Source of the DNA: Micromonospora olivasterospora
GTDB taxonomy: Bacteria > Actinomycetota > Actinomycetes > Mycobacteriales > Micromonosporaceae
Length of the DNA: 64,000 bases
Assembly (NCBI RefSeq): GCF_007830265.1
Contig: NZ_VLKE01000001.1
Coordinates: 806,001-870,000, forward strand
Direction: 5' to 3'
How positions within the stretch are numbered: position 1 is the first letter of the stretch; each line of letters opens with the position of its first letter. The position numbers and the translations under genes are program-made. Below, piece by piece: positions 35,756-44,755 of this stretch. The notes below the pieces were generated by a model. That model made no database searches and was not told the origin of the DNA. It was given only the letters and a program-made list of their open reading frames with translations.

Positions 35756-36124
35756 TCAGCTGAACGAGTCGCCGCAGGCGCAGGAGTTGCCTGCGTTCGG
35801 GTTGTCGATCGTGAAGCCCTGGGCGTCGATCCGGTCGGCGAAGTCGATGGTGGCGCCGGCCAGGTAGGGGGCGCTCATCCGGTCGACGACGACCTCGACG
35901 CCGTCGAAGTCGGTGACGACGTCACCGTCGAGCGACCGCTCGTCGAAGAAGAGCTGGTACCGCAGGCCGGAGCAGCCGCCCGGCTGCACCGCCACCCGGA
36001 GCCGCAGGTCGTCGCGGCCCTCCTGCTCGATCAGGGCCTTGACCTTCTGCGCCGCGACGTCGGTGAGGACGACGGAACTGGGGGCCTTGGCCTCGGTCGA
36101 CTCGGTCTGCGCTGGCGTGGTCAC
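35756..36124 (-). CDS. erpA: Iron-sulfur cluster insertion protein ErpA (HesB/IscA family)
   Basis: A 122-residue A-type carrier that delivers Fe-S clusters to apoproteins. The three conserved Cys are in QPGGCSGLRYQL and the C-terminal NSCACGDSF. The core ALIEQEGRDDLRLRVAVQPGG is typical. GTG at 36124 is chosen because GGGAGA lies upstream and it removes an unlikely 46-residue extension. NadA, a [4Fe-4S] enzyme, is encoded nearby and is a plausible client. Confidence 0.93.
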   Translation of the reverse strand: MTTPAQTESTEAKAPSSVVLTDVAAQKVKALIEQEGRDDLRLRVAVQPGGCSGLRYQLFFDERSLDGDVVTDFDGVEVVVDRMSAPYLAGATIDFADRIDAQGFTIDNPNAGNSCACGDSFS

Positions 36125-36278
36125 GTGGAAGTCTCCCTGCGCGTGTGGGTCTGGACGCACTGGCCAACACCGTACGTCGCCCAGTGATTCCCGATGTGGT
36201 CGCAGCCTCGATTGTAAGCCGCCGGGGCCGGGATCAGCAGATCGGCGGCGTGACAGCTCCACCCCGGGCGCCCCGTGG

Positions 36279-37415
36279 TCAGCGGCTCCACTGCCGGGCC
36301 AGGCGGGCGCCGAGCTGCCGCAGCCCCTCGGCCGGGCGGCTCAGCGCCGCGTCGAGCCCGCCGCGTTCCTCGCCGCCGAAGTGCTCCACCAGGCTGTACG
36401 CGTCGGTCACCCCGGCCGCCGCGGCTTCCCGGCGCCCGGTGCTCACCTGCCCGGCCAGCACCACGCACGGCACTCCCCGGTCCCGGGCGGCGCCGGCCAC
36501 CCCGGCGACGACCTTGCCGCGCAGCGACTGGTGGTCGAAGGAGCCCTCGCCGGTGATCACGAGGTCGGCGGCGTCGAGGGCGGCGGGCAGCCCGATCGCC
36601 CGGGTGACCAGGCCGATGCCGGACTCGCACCGGCCGCCGAGGGCCAGGATCGCGGCACCGAGGCCACCCGCGGCACCGCCGCCGGGCAGCGCGCCGAGGC
36701 CGGCCGGGCAGCCGGGCAGGTCCCGCTCCAGGACGGCGGCGAAGCGCTCCAGCGCGGCGTCGAGCAGCAGCACGTCCTCCCGGGTGGCCCCCTTCTGGGG
36801 GCCGTACACGTTGCTGGCGCCGTGCAGGCCGAGCAGTGGGTTGTCCACGTCGGTGGCGGCGACCAGGGTGGCCCCGCGCAGTCGGGGCGAGCCGTCCAGC
36901 CCGGCGACGGCGGCCAGCGCCGCGCCGCCGTACGGCAGCGCCAGGCCGGCCCCGTCGAGCGGGGTGACCCCGAGCGCGGCCAGCATCCCGGCGCCGGCGT
37001 CGTTGGTGGCGGAACCGCCCAGCCCGATCACCACCGTCCGGGCACCGTGCTCGATCGCGGCGGTGACCAGCGCGCCGAGGCCGTACGAGGTGGTGGCCTT
37101 CGGGTCACGCTCGGCCCGGGCGAGCAGGTGCAACCCGCACGCCTGGGCGCTCTCCAGGTACGCCGTGCCGTCGTCGGTGAGCAGGATCTCACCGGCGGCC
37201 GGCCGGCCGAGCGGAGCGACGGTCGGCACCGCGATCCGGCGCCCGCCCAGCGCCTCGGCGAGGACGGCGACGAAGCCGGGGCCGCCGTCGGCGAGGGGGC
37301 GGATGAACAGTTGGTCCGCCTCGGCCACCTCCCGCCAGCCCTCGGCCACCGCGGCGGCCACCTCCTGGGCGGGCAGGGTGCCGGCGAACTTGTCCGGGCA
37401 GAGCAGCACGCGCAT
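36279..37415 (-). CDS. Glycerate kinase (GlxK/GarK family)
   Basis: A 378-residue type-II glycerate kinase making phosphoglycerate from glycerate and ATP. Family motifs are VLLCPDKFAGTLPAQEVAAA, IRPLADGGPGFV, VIGLGGSATNDAGAGMLAALG, ATDVDNPLLG, NVYGPQKGA and LVITGEGSFDHQSLRGKVV. ATG at 37415 fits the family N-terminus. The upstream gap to the divergent nadA carries two tandem palindromes, the first only 9 bp from this start codon. The DGGPGF segment differs from the usual DGGEGT, so a related substrate is possible. Confidence 0.85.
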   Translation of the reverse strand: MRVLLCPDKFAGTLPAQEVAAAVAEGWREVAEADQLFIRPLADGGPGFVAVLAEALGGRRIAVPTVAPLGRPAAGEILLTDDGTAYLESAQACGLHLLARAERDPKATTSYGLGALVTAAIEHGARTVVIGLGGSATNDAGAGMLAALGVTPLDGAGLALPYGGAALAAVAGLDGSPRLRGATLVAATDVDNPLLGLHGASNVYGPQKGATREDVLLLDAALERFAAVLERDLPGCPAGLGALPGGGAAGGLGAAILALGGRCESGIGLVTRAIGLPAALDAADLVITGEGSFDHQSLRGKVVAGVAGAARDRGVPCVVLAGQVSTGRREAAAAGVTDAYSLVEHFGGEERGGLDAALSRPAEGLRQLGARLARQWSR

Positions 37416-37423
37416 GCCCAGCA

Positions 37424-37469
37424 GTGTGGCAGGCCACACCGGGGCCGCGGGGAGTGTGGCAGACCACAC
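37424..37469. promoter_or_regulatory. Tandem palindromic operator candidates between glycerate kinase and nadA
   Basis: Two near-identical palindromes lie 30 bp apart centre to centre, about three helical turns. GTGTGGCAGGCCACAC is at 37424-37439 (7-bp arms) and GTGTGGCAGACCACAC at 37454-37469 (6-bp arms). Flanking bases (CAGTGTGG, CCACACCGG) are also shared. They occupy the divergent promoter region, as expected for a dimeric repressor binding side by side. Confidence 0.6.
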
Positions 37470-37512
37470 CGGCGGCGACCGTACGGCGGCGCCGCTGTGG
37501 GACCATTTGGAC

Positions 37513-38712
37513 GTGACTTCGACCTGGGTGGAACCCTCCAACACCGCGACGGCCCTGCTCCTGCTCGGCCGCGGCAGCGACCCCGCCACCGAGCGTGGCG
37601 TGGAGTGTCCGGGCGACCTGCCGGCGCCCAGCGACCCCGACCTGGTGGCCCGGGCCGCGGCGGCGAAGGCGGCCCTCGGCGACCGGGTCTTCGTGCTCGG
37701 CCACCACTACCAGCGCGACGAGGTGATCCAGTTCGCCGACGTGACCGGCGACTCGTTCAAGCTGGCCCGCGAGGCGGCGGCCCGGCCGGACGCGGAGTAC
37801 ATCGTCTTCTGCGGCGTGCACTTCATGGCCGAGAGCGCCGACATCCTCACCGCCGACAGCCAGAAGGTGGTCCTGCCCGACCTGGCGGCCGGCTGCTCGA
37901 TGGCGGACATGGCCGTGCTGTCCCAGGTCGAGACGGCCTGGGACGTGCTGACCGAGCTGGGCGTCGCGCGGGACGTGGTCCCGGTGACGTACATGAACTC
38001 CTCGGCGGACATCAAGGGCTTCGTGGGCCGGCACGGCGGCGTCGTCTGCACCTCCTCCAACGCGCGGCGGGCGCTGGACTGGGCGTACGGGCAGGGGTCG
38101 AAGGTGCTCTTCCTGCCCGACCAGCACCTGGGGCGCAACACGGCCGTGCTGGAGCTGGGCCTCTCGCTCGACGACTGCGTGCTCTACGACCCGCACAAGC
38201 TGAACGGCGGGCTCACCCCGGAGCAGCTGCGGGACGCGAAGATGATCCTGTGGCGCGGGCACTGCTCGGTGCACGGCCGGTTCACCCTCGACAGCGTCAA
38301 CGACGTACGGGAGCGGGTGCCGGGGGTCAACGTGCTGGTCCACCCCGAGTGCCGGCACGAGGTGGTCACCGCCGCCGACCTCGTGGGCTCGACCGAATAC
38401 ATCATCAGGGCCATCGAGGCGGCGCCGGCCGGCTCGGCGTGGGCGGTGGGGACGGAGCTGAACCTGGTCCGGCGGCTGGCGCTGGCCCACCCGGACAAGC
38501 AGATCATGTTCCTGGACCGGGCCGTCTGCTACTGCTCGACCATGAACCGGATCGACCTGCCGCACCTGGTCTGGGCCCTGGAGGAGCTGGTGGCCGGCCG
38601 GGTCGTCAACCAGATCACCGTGGACCCGGACACCGCGCGGCACGCCCGGGCGGCGCTGGACCAGATGCTCGCGCTCCCCGGCGCGGACACCCCGCCACCG
38701 GCCACGGTCTGA
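37513..38712 (+). CDS. nadA: Quinolinate synthase NadA
   Basis: A 399-residue [4Fe-4S] enzyme condensing iminoaspartate and DHAP to quinolinate in de novo NAD synthesis. Visible are VFVLGHHYQRDEVIQFAD, CGVHFMAESADIL (first Cys), VTYMNSSADIKGF, VCTSSNARRAL (second Cys), LFLPDQHLGRNTA and HPECRHEVV (third Cys). All three cluster ligands are present and the length is that of the long NadA form. GTG start at 37513. nadB and nadC are not in the window. Confidence 0.95.
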   Translation: MTSTWVEPSNTATALLLLGRGSDPATERGVECPGDLPAPSDPDLVARAAAAKAALGDRVFVLGHHYQRDEVIQFADVTGDSFKLAREAAARPDAEYIVFCGVHFMAESADILTADSQKVVLPDLAAGCSMADMAVLSQVETAWDVLTELGVARDVVPVTYMNSSADIKGFVGRHGGVVCTSSNARRALDWAYGQGSKVLFLPDQHLGRNTAVLELGLSLDDCVLYDPHKLNGGLTPEQLRDAKMILWRGHCSVHGRFTLDSVNDVRERVPGVNVLVHPECRHEVVTAADLVGSTEYIIRAIEAAPAGSAWAVGTELNLVRRLALAHPDKQIMFLDRAVCYCSTMNRIDLPHLVWALEELVAGRVVNQITVDPDTARHARAALDQMLALPGADTPPPATV

Positions 38713-38923
38713 TCGCGCCGCGCGACGCGGCTGACACGCAGGCGCACCTCGCGCCCCGATTCATGCCTTCGGGGGCGCTGTGCCCGGGTCCATCTCCTCA
38801 TGGAGGGCTATGCTGCCGAGGCGACGACGCGCGGCTCCGTTTACCGCCGGCCGCATCGCGGGTACCAGCAGCGAACGCCCGCATCACCATCAACACGGCA
38901 GCACCGACGCGCTGGAGGTTGCG

Positions 38924-40279
38924 TTGACCGACGACGTCCTGGTCGTACACGGAGGCACTCCGCTGGAAGGGCGGATCCGCGTGCGCGGCGCGAAGAACCT
39001 GGTGTCCAAGGCGATGGTCGCCGCCCTGCTGGGCGACAGCCCCAGCCGGCTGTTCGACGTGCCGCGGATCCGCGACGTCGAGGTCGTCCGGGGGCTACTC
39101 GGCCTGCACGGGGTGAAGGTGACCGACGGCGACGAGGACGGTGAGCTGGTCTTCGACCCGGCCAACGTCGAGAGCGCCAGCACCGACCAGATCAACGTGC
39201 ACGCCGGCTCCAGCCGTATCCCGATCCTGCTCTGCGGGCCGCTGCTGCACCGGCTGGGCCACGCCTTCATCCCGGACCTGGGCGGCTGCCACATCGGGCC
39301 GCGGCCGATCGACTTCCACCTCCAGGCCCTGCGCGAGTTCGGCGCGACGGTCGAGAAGCGGCCGGAGGGGCTGCACCTGTCCGCCCCGAACGGGCTGCAC
39401 GGCACGAAGTTCGCCCTGCCGTACCCGAGCGTCGGCGCCACCGAGCAGGTGCTGCTCGCCGCGGTGATGGCCGAGGGCGTCACCGAGCTGCGCAACGCCG
39501 CCGTGGAGCCGGAGATCATCGACCTGATCTGCGTGCTGCAGAAGATGGGCGCGATCATCAAGGTGCACACCGACCGGGTGATCGAGATTCAGGGCGTGCC
39601 GAAGCTGCACGGCTACACCCACCGGCCGATCCCCGACCGGATCGAGGCGGCGAGCTGGGCGGCGGCGGCGCTGGCCACCCGCGGCCACGTCGAGGTGCTC
39701 GGCGCCCAGCAGGCCGACATGATGACGTTCCTGAACATCTTCCGCTCGGTCGGCGGCGAGTACGAGGTGACCGACGCCCGGCCGCCGCGGCTCGGCCGGC
39801 CGGGCCAGGAGGGCGGCATCCGGTTCTGGCACCCGGGCGGCGAGCTGAAGTCCGTCGCCCTGGAGACCGACGTGCACCCGGGCTTCATGACCGACTGGCA
39901 GCAGCCGCTGGTGGTGGCGCTGACCCAGGCCCGGGGCCTGTCGATCGTCCACGAGACGGTGTACGAGCAGCGCCTCGGCTACACCTCGGCGCTCAACTCG
40001 ATGGGCGCCAACATCCAGGTCTACCGGGACTGCCTCGGCGGCACCCCGTGCCGCTTCGGCCGGCGCAACTTCAAGCACTCCGCCGTGATCGCGGGCCCGA
40101 GCAAGCTGCACGCGGCCGACCTGGTCATCCCGGACCTGCGGGCCGGGTTCAGCCACCTGATCGCCGCGCTCGCCGCGGAGGGCACCTCCCGGGTGTACGG
40201 CGTCGACCTGATCAACCGGGGCTACGAGGACTTCGAGGCCAAGCTGGCCGACCTCGGCGCCCACGTCGAGCGCCCGTAA
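38924..40279 (+). CDS. murA: UDP-N-acetylglucosamine 1-carboxyvinyltransferase, MurA2-type
   Basis: A 451-residue enolpyruvyl transferase for the first step of peptidoglycan synthesis. It has LEGRIRVRGAKNLVSKAM (Lys-Asn substrate site), AGSSRIPILLCGPLL, the active-site Cys loop DLGGCHIGPRPIDFH, and YPSVGATEQVLLAAV. The GGCHIG form and the segment FWHPGGELKSVALETDVHPGF match the longer second MurA of actinomycetes rather than the primary enzyme. TTG at 38924 is chosen because GGAGG ends 5 bp upstream; the frame stays open to 38780. Confidence 0.9.
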   Translation: MTDDVLVVHGGTPLEGRIRVRGAKNLVSKAMVAALLGDSPSRLFDVPRIRDVEVVRGLLGLHGVKVTDGDEDGELVFDPANVESASTDQINVHAGSSRIPILLCGPLLHRLGHAFIPDLGGCHIGPRPIDFHLQALREFGATVEKRPEGLHLSAPNGLHGTKFALPYPSVGATEQVLLAAVMAEGVTELRNAAVEPEIIDLICVLQKMGAIIKVHTDRVIEIQGVPKLHGYTHRPIPDRIEAASWAAAALATRGHVEVLGAQQADMMTFLNIFRSVGGEYEVTDARPPRLGRPGQEGGIRFWHPGGELKSVALETDVHPGFMTDWQQPLVVALTQARGLSIVHETVYEQRLGYTSALNSMGANIQVYRDCLGGTPCRFGRRNFKHSAVIAGPSKLHAADLVIPDLRAGFSHLIAALAAEGTSRVYGVDLINRGYEDFEAKLADLGAHVERP

Positions 40280-40295
40280 CCTCGCTCACTCCCCC

Positions 40296-40327
40296 GCGCC
40301 CGGTGCACCGCGATGTGCACCGGGCGC
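40296..40327 (+). terminator. Hairpin terminator after murA
   Basis: A perfect 13-bp stem (GCGCCCGGTGCAC / GTGCACCGGGCGC) with a 6-nt loop lies 17 bp after the murA stop, followed by CGTGGTTTGG. It separates murA from the DUF3043 gene. Confidence 0.75.
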
Positions 40328-40350
40328 CGTGGTTTGGCTACCCTTGCCGC

Positions 40351-40956
40351 GTGCCGCTGTTTCGCCGCAAGTCCACCGCCCTCGTCGACGACGCCGTCAC
40401 CACCGTGACGCCCGACGAGCAGTCCTCCGCTGCCCGGTCCCGGGGCTACACCCCGAGCAAGAAAGAACTGGGCCAGGCGACGCCGAAGCGTCCGGTCACC
40501 GGTCGCCGGCCGGCCGGCGCGACCAAGCCGCTGAGCAAGGAGGAGGCGCGGGAGCGCCGCCGCGAGCTGCGGGCGGAGGCGGCGGCCGAGTTCCGGCGCG
40601 AGGGCGGCCCGCGCGACCGCGGCCCGGAGCGGCTGCTGGCCCGCAACGTCGTCGACTCCCGCCGTACGGTCGGCACCTGGTTCTTCGGCGGGGCGCTGAT
40701 CGTGCTGCTCGGCTCCAACCAGGCCATGCCGCCGGTCGTCCGGCTGGTCTCGAACATCCTCTGGGGCGCGCTCGCCCTCGGCGTGGTGATCGACTCGATC
40801 CTGATCAGCCGCCGGATCAGGAAGCTGGTCCGGGAGCGGTTCCCGAGGACCGACCAGCGGCTCGGCTCGCTCTACCTGTACGCGATCATGCGGTCGATCA
40901 CGTTCCGCCGGATGCGCGCCCCGGCTCCCCAGGTGAAGATCGGCGAGGCGATCTGA
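40351..40956 (+). CDS. DUF3043 membrane protein
   Basis: A 201-residue actinobacterial protein. The N-terminal 105 residues are charged and partly disordered (RGYTPSKKELGQATPKRP, SKEEARERRRELRAEAAAEF). Two membrane helices follow (TWFFGGALIVLLG and LVSNILWGALALGVVIDSIL), then a basic C-terminus (RRIRKLVRERFPRTDQRLGSLYLYAIMRSITFRRMR). This is the DUF3043 layout. Function unknown. GTG start at 40351. The 3' end is convergent with the broken ABC operon. Confidence 0.88.
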   Translation: MPLFRRKSTALVDDAVTTVTPDEQSSAARSRGYTPSKKELGQATPKRPVTGRRPAGATKPLSKEEARERRRELRAEAAAEFRREGGPRDRGPERLLARNVVDSRRTVGTWFFGGALIVLLGSNQAMPPVVRLVSNILWGALALGVVIDSILISRRIRKLVRERFPRTDQRLGSLYLYAIMRSITFRRMRAPAPQVKIGEAI

Positions 40957-41653
40957 GGCTGGCCCGCCCGCTGTGGAGTTGCTCCCACGGACGGTGCGCC
41001 GCCCACGCGCCGATGTCGGCGACATAGGGGTCTCCGAGCGCTCCGGATGCCGCCATGTCGGCGACCTGGGGGTGGATCACCGGCCGTAGAGGCGGGCGCA
41101 CCTCCGGGCCGTGCAGCAGGGCGGCGGTCAGCTCGCCGCGCATCCGCTGCCCGAGGGAGAGCTGGCGGACCGGGGTGTCCAGGAACGCGTCCAGGTCGAG
41201 CAGGTCCCGGCAGCGGCGCAGCCGGGCGGCGTGGTCGGCGGCCGGCACCCGGTAGACGTGCCGGAGCAGGTCGAACGAGTCGCGCAGCGGCAGGTCCCAC
41301 CAGAGCTGGGAACGCTGGCCGAACACCACGCCGATGCGCAGCGCCAGCCGGGTGCGCTGCGGCACCGGGCGCAGCCCGCAGACGCGTACCTCGCCGGCCG
41401 ACGGCGCGAGCACACCGGTGAGCATCTTCAACGTGGTGGACTTGCCGGCGCCGTTCGGGCCGATGTAGCCGAGCATCTCGCCCCGGGCGACCCGCAGGTC
41501 GATCCCGTCGACCGCGCTCACGACCCGCTTCTCCCGGCGCAGCCGCCCGGCCCGGACCCGGACCGTGAACTCCTTGCGCAGCCCGCGCACGTCGATGACG
41601 TCCGCCGCCGACAGGCCCGGTGCCTCGCGTGCCGTGCTGACCTCTGCGCTCAT
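40898..41653 (-). pseudogene. ABC transporter ATP-binding protein, truncated before Walker B
   Basis: The start (ATG 41653) encodes a normal ABC-2-type exporter ATPase with Walker A (YIGPNGAGKSTTLKMLTG), Q-loop region (VVFGQRSQLWWDLP) and ABC signature (LSLGQRMRGELTAALLHGPEV). At about 41099 the homology ends abruptly, just where the Walker B strand LFLDEP should follow. The D-loop, H-loop and the remaining 100-odd residues are absent. The frame continues for 66 unrelated residues through palindrome family A and into the antisense of DUF3043. Without Walker B it cannot hydrolyse ATP, so the locus looks like a real deletion. Confidence 0.85.
41008..41072. repeat. Dispersed palindromic element (family A, copy 2)
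   Basis: Two copies of a GATGTCGGCGACAT / GCCATGTCGGCGAC core lie about 42 bp apart around a central TCCGAGCGCTCCGGA, the same layout as at 11116-11178. It lies between the DUF3043 gene and the breakpoint of the ABC ATPase. Confidence 0.8.
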
Positions 41654-42489
41654 CAGGACCCCGTACTCCGGTAGTGCCGGACACCGACCCGCCAGGCCGC
41701 CGCCGCGGCCGCCGCGGCGACCAGCGCGACCGCCGGCGAGACCCAGCCGACCCACGCCGGCAGGCCGAGCGGGTCGGCCCGGCCGAGCAGCGCCAGCGCC
41801 GGCTGGTAGCTGACGAAGGCGAACCCCATCCCGTACGCGAAGACCGCGCGGAACCAGCCGCCGTAGACCGTGACGGGGTACGACGTGAAGTCGCGCCCGC
41901 CGTAGGTGAGCGAGTTGGCCAGCTTCCCCGACTCGGTCCAGTAGAACGAGACGGTGGCGGTGGCCACGAAGACCGAGCCGAAGAAGACCACCGCGGCCAC
42001 CGGGGCGAGCAGCAGCAGCGCCAACCGGGCAGGCGTCCAGTCGACGCCCGCCGAGGCGACCGCCACCACCAGCACGGCCAGGCCCAGGGCCGCCCGGGAC
42101 ACCTTGCGCAACGGCAGGTCCAGCAGGAGCAGCTGCGGCAGCGCCCCGAGCGGGCGGACCAGGACGGCGTCCAGCAGGCCGGTGCGCACGTACCGGGGCA
42201 GCCGCTCGATGTTGCCGACCAGCAGGTCGGCGGTGGCGAACGCGAAGGCGGACAGCCCGACCATCACCATGGCCTCGCGGAGGGTGAACCCGCCCAGCTC
42301 CCGGGTCACCCCGAACAGCACCAGGACGGTCACCACGTCGAAGAGGGTGGCCCCGACGTTGCCGACGAGGTCCACCAGGAACGACGTCCGGTAGGCGGTC
42401 TGCGAGCGGGCCTGCGCCCCGAGCAGCGCCCGGTACGCGGCCAGTCGCCCGCCTGGGCGCGCCGCGCGGGCCACACCGGCCTCAGCCAC
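41653..42489 (-). CDS. ABC-2 family transporter permease
   Basis: A 278-residue membrane protein of the ABC-2 permease type with about six helices (FLVDLVGNVGATLFDVVTVLVLFG, MVMVGLSAFAFATADLLVG, ALGLAVLVVAVASAGV, LALLLLAPVAAVVFFGSVFV, AVFAYGMGFAFVSY, a C-terminal Ala-rich helix). The segment LPRYVRTGLLDAVLVRPLG is the cytoplasmic loop usual in this family. The GTG at 42489 overlaps the stop of the upstream permease by 8 bases, and its own stop overlaps the ATPase start by 1 base. The gene is intact, but both operon partners are damaged. Confidence 0.87.
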   Translation of the reverse strand: MAEAGVARAARPGGRLAAYRALLGAQARSQTAYRTSFLVDLVGNVGATLFDVVTVLVLFGVTRELGGFTLREAMVMVGLSAFAFATADLLVGNIERLPRYVRTGLLDAVLVRPLGALPQLLLLDLPLRKVSRAALGLAVLVVAVASAGVDWTPARLALLLLAPVAAVVFFGSVFVATATVSFYWTESGKLANSLTYGGRDFTSYPVTVYGGWFRAVFAYGMGFAFVSYQPALALLGRADPLGLPAWVGWVSPAVALVAAAAAAAAWRVGVRHYRSTGS

Positions 42490-43334
42490 CCTGCACCACC
42501 AGCCGGCGCTCGGCACGGCGCTGCACCAGCCGGCACAGTCCCAGCACCGCCGCCGCCCAGCAGACCTGCACCCCGACCAGCCCGAGCTGGGTGGGCGTGG
42601 GGTCGCGCTCGACCAGCACGTCGAGCGGCGTCTGAAACATGCTCGGGAAGGGCGTGCCCAGCTGGACGGCCACGTACAGCCAGTCGGGCAGGAAGCGCAG
42701 CGGGAAGTAGAGCCCGGCGAGCACCCCGGAGCAGAGGGTCCACAGGATCAGCGGGCCGCGGGCGTCCTCCAGCCAGTACGCGGTGGCGTTGACCAGGAAC
42801 CGGCAGCCGAAGCAGAGCACGATCGCGGCCAGCGCGGAGAGCACGAACAGCGGCACGGTCGCCCAGCGGGCCGGCAGGTGCACGGGAAAGAAGATCGGAC
42901 CGACCAGCAGCGGGGGCGTCAGGCGGGACACACAGGCCCAGCCGGCTCGGCCGAGGTCCGTGGCGAGGTAGCTGGTCACCGGGTGGACCGGCCGCAGCAG
43001 GTCGCTGGCCACCTCGCCGGTGCGGATCCGGTCGGCCAGGTCCGTCCAGCCCCAGAGCAGAATCACCGCCAGCAGTCCCTGCCCGACCCAAGACGAAGGA
43101 GGCGAGCTGTTCCCGGTCGTACCCGCCCGCCCCGCCGGCCGCGCCGGCCACCGCCAGCAGGACGTAGCAGCGCAGGAAGCCGAACACGGTGTTGGTGGCC
43201 GCCCCGGCGAGCGCCGCCTGCCGGTACGTGGCGTAACGCCGGAATCCAGATGCCGTTATAGATAGGAATGTCCGAAACCATAGGGTAACGTTTGAGTCGG
43301 CAGGCCGCGCCACAGTGGCGGTGACAGAGCCCAC
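42482..43334 (-). pseudogene. ABC-2 family transporter permease, frameshifted
   Basis: The first gene of the ABC exporter operon. From GTG 43334 (AAGGAGGG site) the frame encodes GFRRYATYRQAALAGAATNTVFGFLRCYVLL, a normal N-terminus for this permease family. Near 43087-43094 the frame shifts by one extra base, after which QGLLAVILLWGWTDLADRIRTGEVASDLLRPVHPV and the remaining helices follow. Overall 853 bp, one more than 284 codons. Unlike the ATPase, this could be a sequencing artefact. The stretch 43236-43300 inside the 5' end is unusually AT-rich for the window. Confidence 0.8.
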
Positions 43335-43434
43335 GCCGTTACCCTCCTTCCGCAACCATGCCATGCCGGACCGAGCGACTTTACCGGCAGGTAGGGCGCC
43401 CAGCGCGACAATTTCCCAACGAGGTGACATCGCC

Positions 43435-43500
43435 GTGAGCGAGCGACGCGAGCCGGGCAACGGGGCGCGCCACGCGGGCGGCGACCGGAACTTCCGATGA
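43435..43500 (+). CDS. Short upstream ORF (leader peptide candidate)
   Basis: A 21-codon frame starting at GTG 43435 with GAGGTGA 9 bp upstream. It ends in a TGA that overlaps the ATG of the WG-repeat gene (ATGA). The good ribosome site and stop-start overlap suggest translational coupling. The peptide is Arg/Gly-rich and not recognised. Confidence 0.35.
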   Translation: MSERREPGNGARHAGGDRNFR

Positions 43501-44635
43501 CTGGCGACTACTTCGACCGCTGGCGCGACCCGGCCGAGCCGTCCTGGGTGTTCGAGACCACCGCCGAGTGGCATCCTCAGTTCCCTGGGCAGCGCTACCC
43601 CGGCGACATCGGCCTGCGGCAACCCCCGGCGCAGAACCGGGGACGCGCCGCCGTCGTCGGCCGCGCCGAGGTGCAGCCCGGCCACGCCTCCCCCGACCAG
43701 CGGCCGGTGAGCCCGGCCCCGGGCGGGCGCGACGCGGCGTACCCCGACGGCCGGGACGACCTCGACCGGCGCGGGTGGGACGACCGCCGCGCCGGCCCCG
43801 GCGAGCCGCGTCGCCCCGACGGCCGCCAGGCCTGGCCCGGGAACGGGCGGGCGGACGCGCCCGCGGACCACGGCGGCCCGTTCGAGGACCGCGCCCACCG
43901 GCCCGACGACTGGGGTTTCGGCCCGGAGGAACGGGATTTCGGTCACGACGCTCGGCCCGTCCGCCGTGCCGAGCGGCGCCCCGGCTACGACGACCGGGCT
44001 CCCGGCTACGGCTACGCGGACCGGACGGCCGGCCAGGACGACCGGCGCGGTGGCGACGGCCGGTGGCGGGACGACGACCGGTTCGCCCGGCCCGGCCCGG
44101 GCAGTCGCTTCCCCGCCGAGGGCGGCCGGCGGCGCGTCCCACCGGAGGACGCCTGGCACCGTGACCGGCACCCGGCCGACCGGACGCCGGTCGACCCGTA
44201 CCCGCCGCGCGGGCCGCAGCGGGATCTGCCCGACCGCCACGACCGGCGCGGGCCGGAGTGGGCGCCGGACCGCGACCCCGCGGCCCGGCACGGCGACCCG
44301 TACGACCAGCGGCGCCCCGGCGACGGACGACGCCCGCGTCCCGGAGAGACGCCCGCCCCGGTCTCCCCCGCACCGCGCCCCGGCTCGGGATGGCCGCCCG
44401 AGCCGGACGACGGCCCGCACCCGCCGTACGACCGGACGGGCGGCGAGCGGCCCGGGCCAGGCGGCTGGGGGCAGGACCACCGCCAGCCCGTCCCGCAACG
44501 GGGCGACCGTCCGGTGCCGGGCCGCGGCGGCCGGCCTGAGCAGGACTACGACGATCGGCCCGCGCCGAGCCGCGAGGGCCGGCCGCCACTCGACCGCGAC
44601 GGCCGACCCGCACCGGGACGGGACGCGCGACCGGG

Positions 44636-44755
44636 CCCCGACCGGGACGGCCGGTCCGTGCCGGACCGAGACGGCCGGTCCGGGTCCGACCGGGACGGCC
44701 GGTCCGTGCCGGACCGAGACGGCCGGTCCGGGTCCGACCGGGACGGCCGGTCCAT
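44636..44755. repeat. 48-bp tandem repeat in the WG-repeat gene
   Basis: Units of about 48 bp alternate the codon blocks for DRDGRSVP and DRDGRSGS, about two and a half copies. They keep the local frame and vary little, so they arose recently. Confidence 0.8.

Noticed and set aside
43063..43281. A 72-residue minus-strand ORF starting at an ATG with AT-rich codons
   Set aside because: It overlaps the permease frame with strong family similarity and has no ribosome site.
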